A stretch of DNA of 64,000 nt from positions 59,797,501 through 59,861,500 of the forward strand of contig CM066731.1 in assembly GCA_033961575.1 (NCBI GenBank). The letters run 5' to 3'. Under the pieces are notes generated by a model. It made no database searches and was not told where the DNA came from. It worked only from the letters and a program-made list of their open reading frames with translations. Both the position numbers and the translations under genes were made by a program. The DNA comes from Aselliscus stoliczkanus (lineage: Eukaryota; Chordata; Mammalia; Chiroptera; Hipposideridae). This document shows positions 22,958 to 34,515 of this stretch, piece by piece; position 1 is the first letter of the stretch; the number at the start of each line of letters is the position of its first letter.

Positions 22958-23014
<57 letters not shown>

Positions 23015-23098
23015 TATATATATATATATATATTTCATTCTTAAAAAAATGTTCCCCAGCTTTGTTGAATTATAATTAACATTAAAAATTGTATATAT
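22776..23098. other. No gene; contains a TA/CA microsatellite
   Basis: 22,950-23,035 is a mixed (TA)n(CA)n tract. The rest is AT-rich. Confidence 0.6.
22950..23035. repeat. (TA)n/(CA)n microsatellite
   Basis: Alternating TA units with a short TACACACA interruption near 23,003. Confidence 0.95.
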
Positions 23099-23100
23099 TT

Positions 23101-23307
23101 CCACGGGGAGCAGCTGTCCAGAGCCCGGCGTCCGATCTGCCTCACCCAGGAAGAGCACAATGATAAACCAACATGGGCCAGTGAAGCATGTCTTCCACAA
23201 CTAGACTGAAGAACAAACGGACAGCAACTTGTCTGTTCCCCTTCCCCAGTTCCCCAACGCTGTTCCCCTCCCCAATTCCCCAATAAAATCTTTAAAAACA
23301 AAAAAAT
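23101..23307 (+). mobile_element. SINE type B, 5'-truncated
   Basis: Only the last ~200 bp are present, starting near 'ggggagcagctgtccagagc' and running to 'ccccaataaaatctttaaaa'. A short candidate target duplication aaaaattgta flanks it. Confidence 0.85.
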
Positions 23308-23360
23308 TGTAACTATAGCTTTAAAAGTTCTGAAATATTGGGATTAAAAAAGAAATAGAG

Positions 23361-23496
23361 GGGGCCCGCTGAGTGGCGCAGTGGTTAAGCGCTGGCTTGA
23401 GAAGCCAGTGGCCCCAGTTCGGGTCCCACATATGAGGGCCAGTGACACTGCCCTCAAAAAAAAAAAAAAGAAAAAAAAAAAAAAAAAACTCTGTTA
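23361..23496 (+). mobile_element. SINE type A, long A-tail
   Basis: The target duplication aagaaatagag occurs at 23,350 and 23,497. The long, nearly pure A-tail suggests a recent insertion. Confidence 0.92.
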
Positions 23497-23507
23497 AGAA
23501 ATAGAGA

Positions 23508-24078
23508 AATCTATATAATGTTATAAACCAATGTTGCCTCAATTTCAAAAAACAGAAACCTCAGGAAAAGAGGTGTGTGTTCTACAATGTTATCTTTAAA
23601 TAATTAATCTTCCCTCCCAAAAAAATACATCCTATATTCTCCTAATTAACAAGGAGGAAAAATAGGACAATGAGAAATGCATTCAAACTAAGGCATGGTG
23701 AGACTCATTATGTAACTGTCTTTCTAAAATAAGAAGTAAAAATAAGCTCAGTGTATGTTTTACAGATTATTTAGATGCCCAAGATATTTATGTTACATCC
23801 AAAAGAGATGTAAGCTTCCAAATCAAAAAGCATAACATTTTGCTTTTCATTTATTTAGAATTTCACTTTCCAAAAAAAATAGTTAAAGCGGCTTGGGTGC
23901 TGGGGGAACACTAGCCTCCAACCCCAACAGAAAAATTATACTAGACACATTTAGACATTGAGTAAATTATCTGCACACTGTTAACTATCAATGTGATGTT
24001 TAGTATAAAGGGCCATGACTCAGAGAGGAAAGGAGGAAGAGGAAGGGGGCAAGGGTGGAGAGCAAGGAAGGGAGGGGG

Positions 24079-24079
<1 letters not shown>
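23508..24079. other. No gene recognised
   Basis: AT-rich unique sequence. Confidence 0.4.

Positions 24080-24137
<58 letters not shown>
24080..24137. repeat. (GA)n microsatellite
   Basis: About 29 pure GA units preceded by a G-run. Long Ser/Leu and Arg/Glu open frames across it are artefacts of the repeat. Confidence 0.97.
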
Positions 24138-24139
<2 letters not shown>

Positions 24140-24739
24140 GTGTGCCTGTGGGAAGCCCCAGCCATATTGAAATGAGAGGACATGAGAGGAAGGACAGAGT
24201 TTTCCCAGCATTGCCAGTGTGGGCGGCGGTTGAGGACAAACATAAAAGCCATGGAATTAACTAGTCTCACGACTCCAAATGGAACTCTGGCATACAGTTG
24301 TTGTTGGCCCCACAGCTGACTCAGCCTTCCAGGTGCTGGGAAGGATTTGATTCTTGCGTGCAAATAACTTCCAATGACCTTGCAAGGTCCGGAAGTGAAT
24401 CAGGACTCCAAAGGCCAGAGCATGCTGACTCCTTTTTAAGAAATTACTTTATGTCAACAAATTAATGGGTTAGAATGTGACCCATCTAAGCAATTTATCC
24501 CCTAACTTTAAGTGACACAAGCAGAATACAAAAGATGCAACCAGTAATTAGAATTGATTATATTTAAACACAAATATGGACAACTTTAGTAGTGTGGAAT
24601 TTACAAAATAATAAAGTATGCTGAAAACTAACATAATATTGTATACCAATTATTTACAACTTACATCACAAAGAACAAATATATAAAAAGCTCTTAAGAT
24701 ATGAGGGAAAAAGACAAAAGTCTCTGTAGGAAAGTTTAA
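24138..24739. other. No gene recognised
   Basis: Unique, AT-rich towards the right. Confidence 0.4.
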
Positions 24740-25095
24740 AAAACAAACAGTTCTCTGAAAAAGAAAGGCCATTTGCTTAACATGTGAAAAACATGCTTAA
24801 CCTCAACGCATAAGAAAAATGTAAATTAAACTGCATTGAGATACAATTTCTCACATATCACATTGGCCAAAATCCAAAGCTTGACAATACACTCATTTGT
24901 GGGGTAACTGACACTCTCCTACATTGTTGGTGGGAGTACATTACAAATACATTAACCTTAGATCTAGCCATCTTTCTAGGAACCTACCTTCTAGCTAGAT
25001 CAACACTGAACAACAGATTCACAGGGTTAGTCATTGCAGAATTGTTTGTGATAGCAAAAGATTGGAAACAACCCAGATGTTCACCAATAAGGCAC
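24740..25095 (+). mobile_element. Old L1 (L1M-like) 3' fragment
   Basis: 'aattaaactgcattgagata', 'gacactctcctacattgttg', 'gtgatagcaaaagattggaa' and 'acaacccagatgttcaccaa' follow the L1M ORF2-end/3'UTR order. Confidence 0.65.
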
Positions 25096-25100
25096 TGCCT

Positions 25101-25571
25101 GGGCAGGCTGAATGACTCATTGGTTAAGAGTTGGCTTAGGAAGCCAGCTCTGAGCAGCAGGGACCTGATTCAGATCCCACATTAAGGCCAGTGACACTGC
25201 GTCCTCTACAGCTAAGATGGTGAACGACAGCTCGACCTGGAGCTGGGTTGCCAGGTGAGTTACAGGCAACAGTGAAGGCTGCAGGCCCTGCTACAGTGGG
25301 CTGCCGTAAAGATACCCTGTGTGGCTGGCAGCCCTCGTGAGCGGCCAGCAGCTAGTGCGAGCTGCCAAGAGTCCCCATGAGTGGCCGTCCAGTGGCCGGC
25401 GACCAATCTGCCTCACCCGGGAAAAGCGCAATGATAATACCAGCATGGGCCAGTGAAGCAATGTCCTCTACAGCTAGACTGAAGAACAAAAAGGACAGCA
25501 ACTTCCCAGATTCCTCAAAGCTGTTCCCCTCCCCTAAGTACCCAATAAAAGCTTTTTAAAAAAAAAAAAAA
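25101..25571 (+). mobile_element. SINE type B'
   Basis: Type B' differs from B in the head ('agctctgagcagcaggg' inserted before the B box) and in the body start ('aagatggtgaacgacagctc'). Otherwise it has the same GC-rich body, internal gtgagcggccagc repeats and VES tail. This copy is diverged, so it is older than most B copies. Confidence 0.88.
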
Positions 25572-25574
25572 TGT

Positions 25575-25790
25575 GCCTTCCTCTTCTCTGTCTGCCCTCT
25601 GTATGTCGCTCATAAGGACACTTGTCGTTGGATTTGGGACCCACTCAGATAATCCAGGGTGATCTTATTTCAAGATCCTAATTTAATCACATATGCAAAG
25701 ACCGGTTTTCTAAATAAAGCAACATTCACAATTCCAGGAATTAGAACATGAACATATCTTTAAGGGAACTCATTTAGCCCACTGTAGTCT
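25575..25790 (-). mobile_element. MaLR-type LTR fragment
   Basis: The phrases 'ggacacttgtcgttggattt', 'cccactcagataatccaggg', 'aatcacatatgcaaagaccg' and 'gaacatgaacatatctttaa' are the reverse complement of part of an ERVL-MaLR-like LTR. It is followed on the right by matching internal sequence. Confidence 0.6.
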
Positions 25791-26060
25791 GTTCTCAGAT
25801 GACCAAAAATCCACATCCATCCCACGTGCAAAATACACTCACCCCATCTCAACATCTCCCAAAACTCAACCTATTGCAGCCTCAACTCGAAGTCCAAAAT
25901 ATCCTCTGTCAATTCAAAAGTCCCAAATTGTATTCGCCTAATTGTCTAAATCAGGTATGGGTGATTGTCTAAATTGTCTAAATCAGATTCTGGGTATGAG
26001 CCATCCTGGGGCAAAATTATTTTCCACCTGTGCACCTGTGAAATGAGTAAACAAGTTATC
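25791..26060 (-). mobile_element. MaLR internal region, left part
   Basis: 'ccaaaactcaacctattgca', 'tcaactcgaagtccaaaata' and 'gtaaacaagttatctg' are the reverse complement of MST/THE1-type internal sequence. It resumes at 27,304 after a foreign LTR. Confidence 0.6.
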
Positions 26061-27303
26061 TGTTGTGGGCCAACTGAGTAGTCCCCCCCACCCAAAAAAA
26101 AATACTTTTAAGTCTTCTTTCGCATAGAAATGTTAAGTGCAGAAGTGTTAAGTCTCCTCCCTAGTTTCTTAGTCACTTAGCTCCTGGCTTTGAAAGATTG
26201 CTCCTAGCCTGAATCATAGAATTCTCCTATCCCCCTGCTTCTTGACTGTTTTGTAAATCAGTTTCTAAATCCTAACAATAGATTGTTCATAGAAATCTCC
26301 TACCCCTGCTTCAGATAACTACTTGAAAGCCTGTGACTTCCTAATATCCCCCAGGCCAGTAAGTCTATTGAATCTTTCCAAATCCATTCTGGGCCCAGAC
26401 AACTGACGCCACCTGAGTGATGGGGCTGAATAGCCACAGGTATCAGGAGAGCTAACAGATTTATTAATTAAAATCTATTTTTCTTCATTCAGGGGCTTTG
26501 GGGATACAGAGGGTACCCCAACAAGATTTGCCAGTCACAAGCAAAGAAGCCAATACAGTCTTCCAGGCAGAGCTCGAGACCCCTTCCTCTCATCTGAGAT
26601 CAACCAGGGTGAGAGTCCCGTGAACCCCCAATAGGCAGGGACAGCTCTACACCCCTGCCCAGCAGGAAGCAGATACAGAAGAAGAGACCTCCTGTCCCTC
26701 AGCTTCCCATAGAGATTTTACGGGGATCATGTCTCTCAAGGTGAAAACTAGGCAGGCAGTTGGAGGCAGGCATTGGGTCTCTGCATTCCTGCATGTCTCA
26801 CAGAGTGCAACCACCTGGGTGACATCCCCTCTCCACCCAAAACTCCCCTTTGTATTGTAATTACCTACCCCTGCGGGAAGAGCAAATGGGCACAAAATAT
26901 CCAACTAGATCAGACCATTCACTGGCACCTGTGCAGTACCTCTTGTCAATCACAAGTGCCAATCAAGTGGTCCCACGCCCAGAGAAGAACAGCCCATTCT
27001 AGAGAAAGGGGGTTAAAAACTCCAGCCCGGAGAAGCCCTTCCCTTGTTTTGACCTGGTTCCTCCCTTTGAGCCTTTTGAGCCTCGCCTTTGCGGCCTGCT
27101 CCAAACTCTTTGGAATGTAATTTCTAATAATGGGCACTTGAGTAAACTTCTACTGCTCCGGCCTACTTCTACTTCTTTGAAATGTACTCTCTCTTCTAAT
27201 AAACTACCTTTTCACTGCTTTACTCCAGTATCTTGTTCAAGTCTTTGCTCGAGTTGCCAAGGACCTGGACTTTGCACCGAGAAGGGCCCAGTCTCCGACA
27301 ACA
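26061..27303 (+). mobile_element. Solo retroviral LTR inserted in a MaLR
   Basis: The element starts TGTTGTGGG and ends CCGACAACA, so it has short inverted ends (TGTTGT/ACAACA) as LTRs do. A polyadenylation signal AATAAA lies at 27,198, about 105 bp before the 3' end, which gives a plausible R/U5. A TATA-like 'ggttaaaaactcc' lies about 190 bp upstream of that signal. The flanks on both sides belong to the same MaLR internal sequence, so this LTR inserted into it. No second LTR or retroviral coding region is present, so it is a solo LTR. At 1,243 bp it is long. No direct flanking repeat is seen, and the MaLR appears to lack about 15-17 bp at the site. Confidence 0.65.
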
Positions 27304-27830
27304 GTGGGACAAGCATAGGATAATAGTTATGGAGGTTCCCATTCCAAAAAGGAGAAAATAGAAAAAATAAAAGGGGGGTTGGTAATTGGTCCCCAGCAAG
27401 TTTGAAATTCAGCAGTGTAAATCCCACTAAGTGTCAAAGCTGAAGAGTAATCCTCAGTGTCTCGCAGCTCTGCAGGCTTTATATCCACTGTCCTCTGCCT
27501 CTGTGCCTATGGCTCCGCCCACTGGGCCCAAGGTTCTCCCCTTGGAGTCTTTCTTCCTTCATTTTCGAGGGTAGCATGTGTTTGCAGCTAACTAATTCTA
27601 TCAGCAAATTTCCTGCCTGCAGAATGTTAGAAGTGCAATAGGCTTCTTCCATTTAGTCCAGCCTCTGTCCCTTCCAGTTCAAGCTGGCCATGTTCCTGCT
27701 GATATAATATTCTCAAAACCTTGTGAGTCTCCTGTGTGTGTCATGGAGCACCACACCATTAGACAAGAAGTTATCATTCCTGGATAACCTCATCTTTCTT
27801 CCTGACGTCCACTGAATCCATGAGTCACAC
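27304..27830 (-). mobile_element. MaLR internal region, right part
   Basis: 'gtgggacaagcataggataa', 'cccattccaaaaaggagaaa', 'gtccccagcaagtttgaaat' and 'aagagtaatcctcagtgtct' continue the reverse-complement MST/THE1-type internal sequence interrupted at 26,060. Confidence 0.55.
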
Positions 27831-27874
27831 TTAATCTTTTCTGCAAAATGTCCAGTCAGCAAGGTTGCAAAAAA

Positions 27875-29215
27875 CCCCATCAATTTACAAACATCAACTA
27901 CATTTACACTAAAAATAACTGGAAATTGAAATTTGAAAATAGCATTTACAATAGCATCAAAATATTAGATATTTAAGGGCCGGCTGACTGGCGTGTTGGT
28001 TAAGAGTTGGCTTGGGACGCCATCTCTGAGCAGCAGGGTCCTGGTTCAGATGCTACATGAGGGCCAGTGGCACTGCGCCCTCTACAGCTAAAATGGTGTA
28101 CAACAGCTCGACCTGGAGCTGGGCTGCCATGAGTCACCGGCGAAGGCATAAGCTGCAGTGGGGCTGGCTGGCAGCTGGCGTGTGCTTTCGTGAGCTGCCG
28201 TGAGCCACCGTGAGTGGCAGTCCAAGGGCTGGTGAGCGACTGCCTCACCCAGGAACAGCACAATGATAATATCAACATGGCTCAGTAAAGTGTCGTCCTC
28301 CACAACTAGACTGAAGAACAAAAGGACAGCAATTTTTCTGTTCCCCTTCCCCAATTCCCCAATAAAATCTTAAAAAAAAAAAAAAAAGTTGGCTTGGGAT
28401 CGCCAGCTCTGAACAGCAGGACTCTAGTTCGGATCCCACATATGAGGGCCAGTGATGCTGTGCCCTCTACAGCTAAGATGGTGAACAACAGTTTGACCTG
28501 GAGCTGGGCTGCCGGGAGTCGCCGGAGACAACATGGGCTGCTGTGAGCCACTGTGAGCCACCGTGAATGACTGTTCAATGGCCGGCAGCCTATCTGCCTT
28601 ACCTGGGAAGAGCACAATGATAATACATGGGCCAGTGAAGCGACATTCTCCACAACACTGAAGAACAAAAAGACAGCAACTTGTCTGTTCACCTCCCCTG
28701 ATTCCCCAACGCTTTTCCCCTCCCCATATTCCCCAATAAAATCTTTTAAAAAAATAAAATATTAGATATTTAAGAATAAATCTAAGAAAAGGTTTATCTG
28801 TACACTGATAATTACAAATAATGCAGAGAGAAATTCAAGAAGACCTAAATAAATGAAGAGATATACCACAGGTCCAAAGACCCCAAAGATGTTGATTCTC
28901 CCCAAATTGACCTATAGGTTCAACATCATCTCAATTAAAATCTTAGCAGGATTTTGTGTAGAAAATGACAATCTGATTCTAACATTCATGTAGAAATACA
29001 AAGGACCTAGACTAACCAAAGGACTTTGAAAAAGAATATATACTAAAAACTGCAGTGTAAGACCTCATTTCAACACTAATTAAGACAGTGTGGCATTGGC
29101 ATAACATTGACAAATAGATTACCGGACAGAGTGGAGGGACCAGAAACAGACTCACACTTACATGAACAACTGGTTTTCAACAAAGATGCAAAAGTAATGC
29201 AGTGAAGATATGATA
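27875..29215 (+). mobile_element. L1 ORF2 fragment carrying a SINE dimer
   Basis: L1 reverse-transcriptase-downstream wording, such as 'atttacaatagcatcaaaat', 'gaagacctaaataaatgaag', 'gaccaaaggactttgaaaaa', 'gacagtgtggcattggcata' and 'acagactcacacttacatga', shows a decayed ORF2 segment. It is split at 27,978-28,757 by two SINE units. Confidence 0.75.
27978..28757 (+). mobile_element. Head-to-tail SINE B' dimer
   Basis: Two type B' units lie between a single 17-bp target duplication aatattagatatttaag (27,961 and 28,758). Unit 1 is complete (27,978-28,386, with an A-tail). Unit 2 starts directly after that tail at 'gttggcttgggatcgccagc', so it lacks the first ~28 bases including most of the A box, and runs to 28,757. 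No duplication separates the units. The two bodies differ by many substitutions and indels. Confidence 0.85.
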
Positions 29216-29239
29216 GTCTTTCTCTTTTTTTTAACCAAA

Positions 29240-29475
29240 ATTTAAAAATAAAAAATTGAAGAACACTAAGGTAGGAAATACAAAGCTTAAAATGGTAAAT
29301 TTTACGTTATATGTATTTATTTTACCACAAACCATTTTTAATTGAAATAATAGACATAGGGTGCTGAACATACAATGTGATACCTAGATGATGGATTACA
29401 GAATTGTACACCTTAAACCTATGTAACTTTACTAACAATTGTCACCCCAATAAATTTTAATTTAAAAAAAAAAAA
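29240..29475 (+). mobile_element. L1 3' terminus
   Basis: 'gatgatggattacagaattg', 'ccttaaacctatgtaacttt' and 'ttgtcaccccaataaatttt' plus an A-tail form a common L1 3' end. It may belong to the L1 ending near 29,215 or to a separate insertion. Confidence 0.65.
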
Positions 29476-30321
29476 GGAGAAAGGGAAAGAGGGAGGGAAT
29501 GTGAATGACCTCGCACCAAGGTGGAAGGGCCCTAAGGGGAAAAAAAAGAAAAGAAATAATAGATACAGAGCAAATATAACAAACTACTAACAATTACTGA
29601 AGATAGTTGCTGGATATATGACTCATCATTACATTCTTTCAAGTTTTTGAATAGTAGAATAATCCCCATAATAAATAAGTTTTGGATTTTTAAGAAAAGC
29701 GAAAATATTGACAGTAAGGGGAAGAGAAGGGAAGAGAAAGAATCAAAGCGAGAAAGAGAAGGAAAAAAAGAAAATCCTCTCTGTTTGCAAGACTAATCAT
29801 TGCAAGGCTAAGATTCCTGCTGTGCAGCCTCCCTGATACTCACTGGAAAGCAAATTGTCCTCAGCTCACACCTGTGGAAGCTACACAAACATCCAGGTAC
29901 AATCATCTCCATTTAGGGCCACAGCGGAAGGCTGGGCCAGTGTTGCCCTGCATGAGGCACCACATAGGAAACACTGAGGATTTATATACTGATTGTTACA
30001 ATTTTCCAAAAAAAAGAATCTATGAGCTCACAGCGACCCTGTAATGTAGGGTGACATTAAGAGAAAAGGGAACAGACAAATATGCAGGCTCTAGAGGGTT
30101 AGAGCTTGCTAGAATATTATATAGTATCGCTTTAGCTAACAAAGCCACTTTGTGCTTAATCATAATAAAAAGAAGTTCATATGCAAACATTAGATATGAT
30201 TTCATATTATTTTTATTTCTGTAATAAAAAGCATCTCTAAAGAGCTGCCTTTAACAAATAATTGATATTCTTCATATCATCAATAATGTTTAAAATTACA
30301 GGTCTAAACTAATCCCATTTT
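29476..30321. other. No gene; purine-rich tract
   Basis: 29,700-29,780 is GA-rich. The rest is unique and AT-rich. Confidence 0.4.
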
Positions 30322-30335
30322 AAATGTTTCTTTAG

Positions 30336-30447
30336 GGCCGACAGAGTGGTGCGGTGGTTGGGAGCTGGCTTGGGCGCCAGCGGCCCTGGTTCGGATCCCG
30401 CATGTGGGGGCCAGTGACACTCCCCTCAAAAAAATAAATAAACAAAT
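30336..30447 (+). mobile_element. SINE type A
   Basis: The target duplication aaatgtttctttag occurs at 30,322 and 30,448. It ends in an AAAT tail. Confidence 0.92.
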
Positions 30448-30461
30448 AAATGTTTCTTTAG

Positions 30462-31380
30462 ATGTCCTGATATGCCCGCCTCCCAAAAAGCATTAGCTGT
30501 TCCAAAGAACACATGATACTTCTGGGATTAAATTTATCAGCTATAAAAGTGATGCTGAATCAGCATGGTTTTATAGGCGTTGATTACATTTTTCTCCTCC
30601 CAACTCCCACGTCTCCCATGTCTTCAGTCTGGGAGCTGACCTGATTTACGGTATAAACATTTCAGAAGGCAATGTAGAACAAAAGCAAGAGGAAAAAAAG
30701 CAATGGGAAAATCACTAAAAATCTACATTACTAATAAAGCTACAGCAGCAGCCATAAGGTTATTTGGGAACACAAAGTGCCTGAAAGTATGACATGCATT
30801 TAATCGAAGTAAACCTCATAAACAATAAATAATAATCCCAAAATATTTCACTGGCTTCAGGGGTTTTTCATGAGAGAAAACATCCTAGTTTAAATAAAAC
30901 CATGAATAAACCATATAGTAGACAAAAATTTTTGTTCACTTTAAACACATACCCCCTTGAGTACTTCACCTCTTAACTGTTATCAGAGTTTAGAATTATA
31001 TGATTTAACCTACAAAACAGCTCCAACCCACTCACATTTGAACCTGACCAGAAAATTGGTCAGCTGACCCAAAGATTAACTCATTTATAAATGCATCCAG
31101 GAGTCACTGAGCATGCTGGGTTTTTATTCATTTAATGAATACTGACCCAATGCAAATCTGTGTGTAGTTAAAAATAAATAACCCTGCTTAATCCTACTCA
31201 GAACATTTATTTTGCTTCTCAGTACAGGGCTGCTATGGATATGCCACTGTTACTTCCAGAATGATAGATTCCTACAGAATAATTCAAACATACTAATGAT
31301 GATAGCAGGAGGACAAAAAATTCTGTGCAGTTCACTCAGACACTGTTCATTAGAACCCCTAAGGTTAAAAGAAAAATGCT
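30462..31380. other. No gene recognised
   Basis: Unique AT-rich sequence. Frames are short. Confidence 0.4.
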
Positions 31381-31465
31381 GGGCTGGCCGAGTGACTCAG
31401 TTGGTTAAGAGTCAGCTGAAGAGCGCGAGCTCTCAGCAACAGGGCCACCAGTTCTCCATGCACAA
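31381..31465 (+). mobile_element. SINE type C/D head fragment
   Basis: The head is clear ('ggctggccgagtgactcagt', 'gagctctcagcaacaggg') but the sequence departs from every SINE type after 'accagttctc'. It is a 3'-deleted or old copy. Confidence 0.7.
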
Positions 31466-31587
31466 CTAACAGTGGTCAAAAAGTCGTGGCTCTAAGCAAG
31501 ACAACTAAAAAGGAAAAGAACATTAATATCTAATTGCAATGAGTTGAACATCACAAGTCTGGAAAAGCCATGAGGAGCCATCAAAAA

Positions 31588-31711
31588 AGGGGCCAGCCGA
31601 GCGGAGCGGTGGTTAAGCGCTGGCTTGGAAAGCCAGCGGTCCCGGTTCGGGTCCCACATATGAGGGCCAGTGAAACTGCCCTCAAAAAAAAAAAACAACC
31701 AAAAAAAAAAT
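31588..31711 (+). mobile_element. SINE type A
   Basis: Complete head and 'gagggccagtgaaactgccc', with an A-tail interrupted by CAACC. No clean target duplication is visible. Confidence 0.88.
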
Positions 31712-31737
31712 TTATAAGAAGATCCTAGACTTTGAAT

Positions 31738-31816
31738 TTTGTCCAGTTTGTATTCCCAGTGTTTAGCAAGATGCCTGCAACATGGTAGGTGGCTGAACGA
31801 ATAAGTAAATGAATTG
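31738..31816 (+). repeat. L2 3' end fragment
   Basis: 'tattcccagtgtttagcaag', 'catggtaggtggctgaacga' and 'ataagtaaatgaat' follow the L2 terminus. Confidence 0.6.
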
Positions 31817-32355
31817 ATGTTCTATACTGTGGTAGAGACACTCTACTACCCAGTCTTTACTTCTGCCATAGTAATGGGATACCATATATTCAGTTGGGTA
31901 CGGGAATGCCCAGAATCAGACCATATTTCCCAGGCTCCACTGCGTCTAAACAGGACCATGTAATTAAGTTCCGACCAATAGGATGGATACAAGTAGACCT
32001 GGAAGGCTCCACTTTTTTCCCAGCTTCCTCCTTCCGGCTGGCTGGAATGCAAGCGGAAAGACTGGAGTTCCAACAACCATCTGGGATGAAACCTCGGGAG
32101 GAACAGAGCCTGGGTCTCCAACCTATGGAATTGAATTTCATAACACTCCAGAACTCACGCTTTGATATCCTTGAATGTGAAATGAACTTGTCTTTTCCCT
32201 GAGTGACTGATATGGGGGGAGGGGAGTCCTCTATTTGCAGCTGAACCTAATCCTAAATCATACACATGATTTATTTAATTATTTCCTGTGTTTTTAGCTG
32301 TTGTTGGGGTTTTTTTTGTTTTTGTTTTTCCTATTTAACCTCTACAAATAGCGTG
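31817..32355. other. Possible old LTR; no gene
   Basis: 31,840-32,210 contains opposed frames of 83-102 codons in moderately GC-rich DNA. Phrases such as 'ttccggctggctggaatgc' and 'ttcccaggctccactg' resemble MLT/ERVL-type LTRs, but I cannot assign a family. Confidence 0.3.
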
Positions 32356-32357
32356 AC

Positions 32358-32580
32358 AGCTATGTTCCATGGCAGGGGCCAACAAACCTTTCTTGCAAAG
32401 GGCCAGATAGTAAACAGGTCTTTTGAAAGACCATAGGGTCTTTCTCACATTTTCTTCTTCCTCTTGTTGTTTTTTTAACACCTCCTTAAAGATATAAAAA
32501 CCATTCCCAGCTGTATAAGCTATACACAAAAACAAGCTGTGTGCAGACCGCACTTGACCTGTGGGTCACAGGACTCATGA
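32358..32580 (+). repeat. hAT-type nonautonomous repeat
   Basis: 'ggggccaacaaacctttctt', 'gcaaagggccagatagtaaa' and, further on, 'gtgggtcacaggactcatga' follow a well-known Charlie-type MITE. The ends are eroded. Confidence 0.55.
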
Positions 32581-33668
32581 TTTGTGGCAAACTCTTTTCT
32601 AGCCTCAAAACTCACTATCCACACTAAATGTTACAGGCAAATATGTAAAAGGGAGCAAGACTTGGTCTGGCTGGAGGAGGGACATAAAGGCAGAACCCTG
32701 CTGGTTAGGCTCTTTATCCTCACCTCCCATCCCCACATCCCTGTTTCCTATAAAGCTTCATGAAGCCACAAAGCTCCTTAGAATGAAAACCACTGATCTA
32801 TGACTTAGGACTTAGCAGTCTCTCTCATCTCCTTATTCAAGTATTATAGTAAGTGTAGGCCCTTTTTAATTTATTTATTTATTTATTGAGGAAAATCTCA
32901 GTCATAACAGTAGATCATTCTTTGGAGCAAAGGTTGTATGTATAAGGCTGTAGGTATACAGATACATACACACTCATGCACAATACATATGTATTAATTT
33001 TTATCAGAGGGGGAAAATGTGCTGCTTTCAAGACAATATCTGATGGTCCATAATTCTTCCTATAAGAAAAGGTGAGTGACACCACCATTCACCTCAGTGG
33101 GGAGCTAAATTTTATATGGCTCCCTTTTGTTAATAAGGCTGGAAAGGGAGGGAAGACATCCTTAAAGCTATAATTATGTGAAAAAAGACATCATAGACTA
33201 TACTTTCAATCATCAGCTATGCTTCAAATTGCTAAAGGTGAAGACGCAGAGATGACTTTTTAGTGAGTGCTGGAGACCTAATACAGTGCAACATGAGAAA
33301 TGAACATGAGATTTAGGGGTGTTGGGGGCTCTTCATTTAAAAGAAAGAAATAATAATAAGCATGGGGAAGGCCAGCCTGCGATAAAACACAGCTGGTGAG
33401 AAATTACCAGTTGCTAGAATTATTAGGAATAGAAATACCTATTCTAAATTTTTGATTGTTTACTGATTGGTGAGGATGTGTAGTCCCTCTTTAAAAACCC
33501 CAACTTTTGATAAAATGAGTAATGCATAAGACCTACATTAATGATAGAGTCAGAGAAAATATCAGGAAAAAGGCCTCTCTTTTGATGTAATATTTGAATA
33601 ATACAGAAATGAAAAAGAGAGACAAGGTGGCAACATACAAAGCAGAGAACTGACCTTTAATAAGAACA
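32581..33668. other. No gene recognised
   Basis: Unique sequence. (TTTA)n is seen at 32,870-32,886. Confidence 0.4.
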
Positions 33669-33683
33669 AGAAATTGGAGAATG

Positions 33684-34158
33684 GGGCCAGCTGAGTGGCA
33701 CATTGGTTAGGAGCTGGCTTGGGATGCCAGGTCCGAGCAGCAGGGCCCCGGTTCGGATCCCACATGAGGGCCAGTGACACTGTACCCTCCACAGCTAAGA
33801 TGGTGAACAACAGCTCGACCTGGAGCTAGGCTGCCACAAGTCGCTGGAGATGATGTAGGTTGTAGCCCCTGCTGCAGTGGGCTGCCATAAGCTATCGTGA
33901 GTGGCCGGCAGCCAGCATGAGTGGTCACCAGCTGGCGTGAGCTGCCAAAAGCTGTCATGAGCAGCTGTCCAGTGGCCAGCAACCAATCTGCCTTACTCAG
34001 GAAGAGCGCAATGATAATACCAACCTGGGCCAGTGAAGCGATGTCCTCCACAACTAGACTGAAGAACAAAAGGACAGCAACTTGTCTGTTCCCCTTCCCG
34101 GATTCCCCAAAGCTGTTGCCCTCCCCGAATTCCCCAATAAAATCTTAAAAAATAAAAT
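33684..34158 (+). mobile_element. SINE type B'
   Basis: The outer duplication agaaattggagaatg (33,669) / agaaattggagcatg (34,299) brackets this element together with the following type A. The head has the B' segment 'gtccgagcagcagggccccg'. The internal gtgagtggccggcagccagc unit is repeated twice. Confidence 0.88.
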
Positions 34159-34171
34159 AAAAAGAACAAAC

Positions 34172-34298
34172 TGGGCCAGCTGAGTGGCGCGGTGGTTGAG
34201 CGCTGGCTTCGGAAGCCAGCGGCCCCGGTTCAGCTCACACATACGAGGACCAGTGACACTGCCCTCAGAAAAAAGAAAAAAAAAGAAAAAAAGAAAAA
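34172..34298 (+). mobile_element. SINE type A inserted downstream of a B'
   Basis: Begins after 'agaacaaactgg' and ends in an A/G-rich tail up to the outer duplication at 34,299. Confidence 0.88.
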
Positions 34299-34405
34299 GA
34301 AATTGGAGCATGAGCTCTCCATTATTGTTTTTTTTTTTTACTGCAATAACAGAACTATTTTATTAAACATATGGATCATAGTTATTTTATATAAAACATG
34401 GTAGG

Positions 34406-34504
34406 GGATGGCCGAGTGGTGCGGTGGTTAAGAGCTGACTTGGGAAGCCAGTGGCCCCGGTTCGGGTCCCACATATGAGGGCCAGTGACACTGCCCTCAA
34501 AAAA
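34406..34504 (+). mobile_element. SINE type A
   Basis: The target duplication aaaacatggta occurs at 34,395 and about 34,505. Confidence 0.9.
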
Positions 34505-34515
34505 AAACATGGTAA

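Noticed and set aside
23941..24363. A 140-codon frame with a long Ser-Leu run
   Set aside because: The run is the translation of the (GA)n microsatellite on the minus strand. The same effect is seen at 60,185-60,452.
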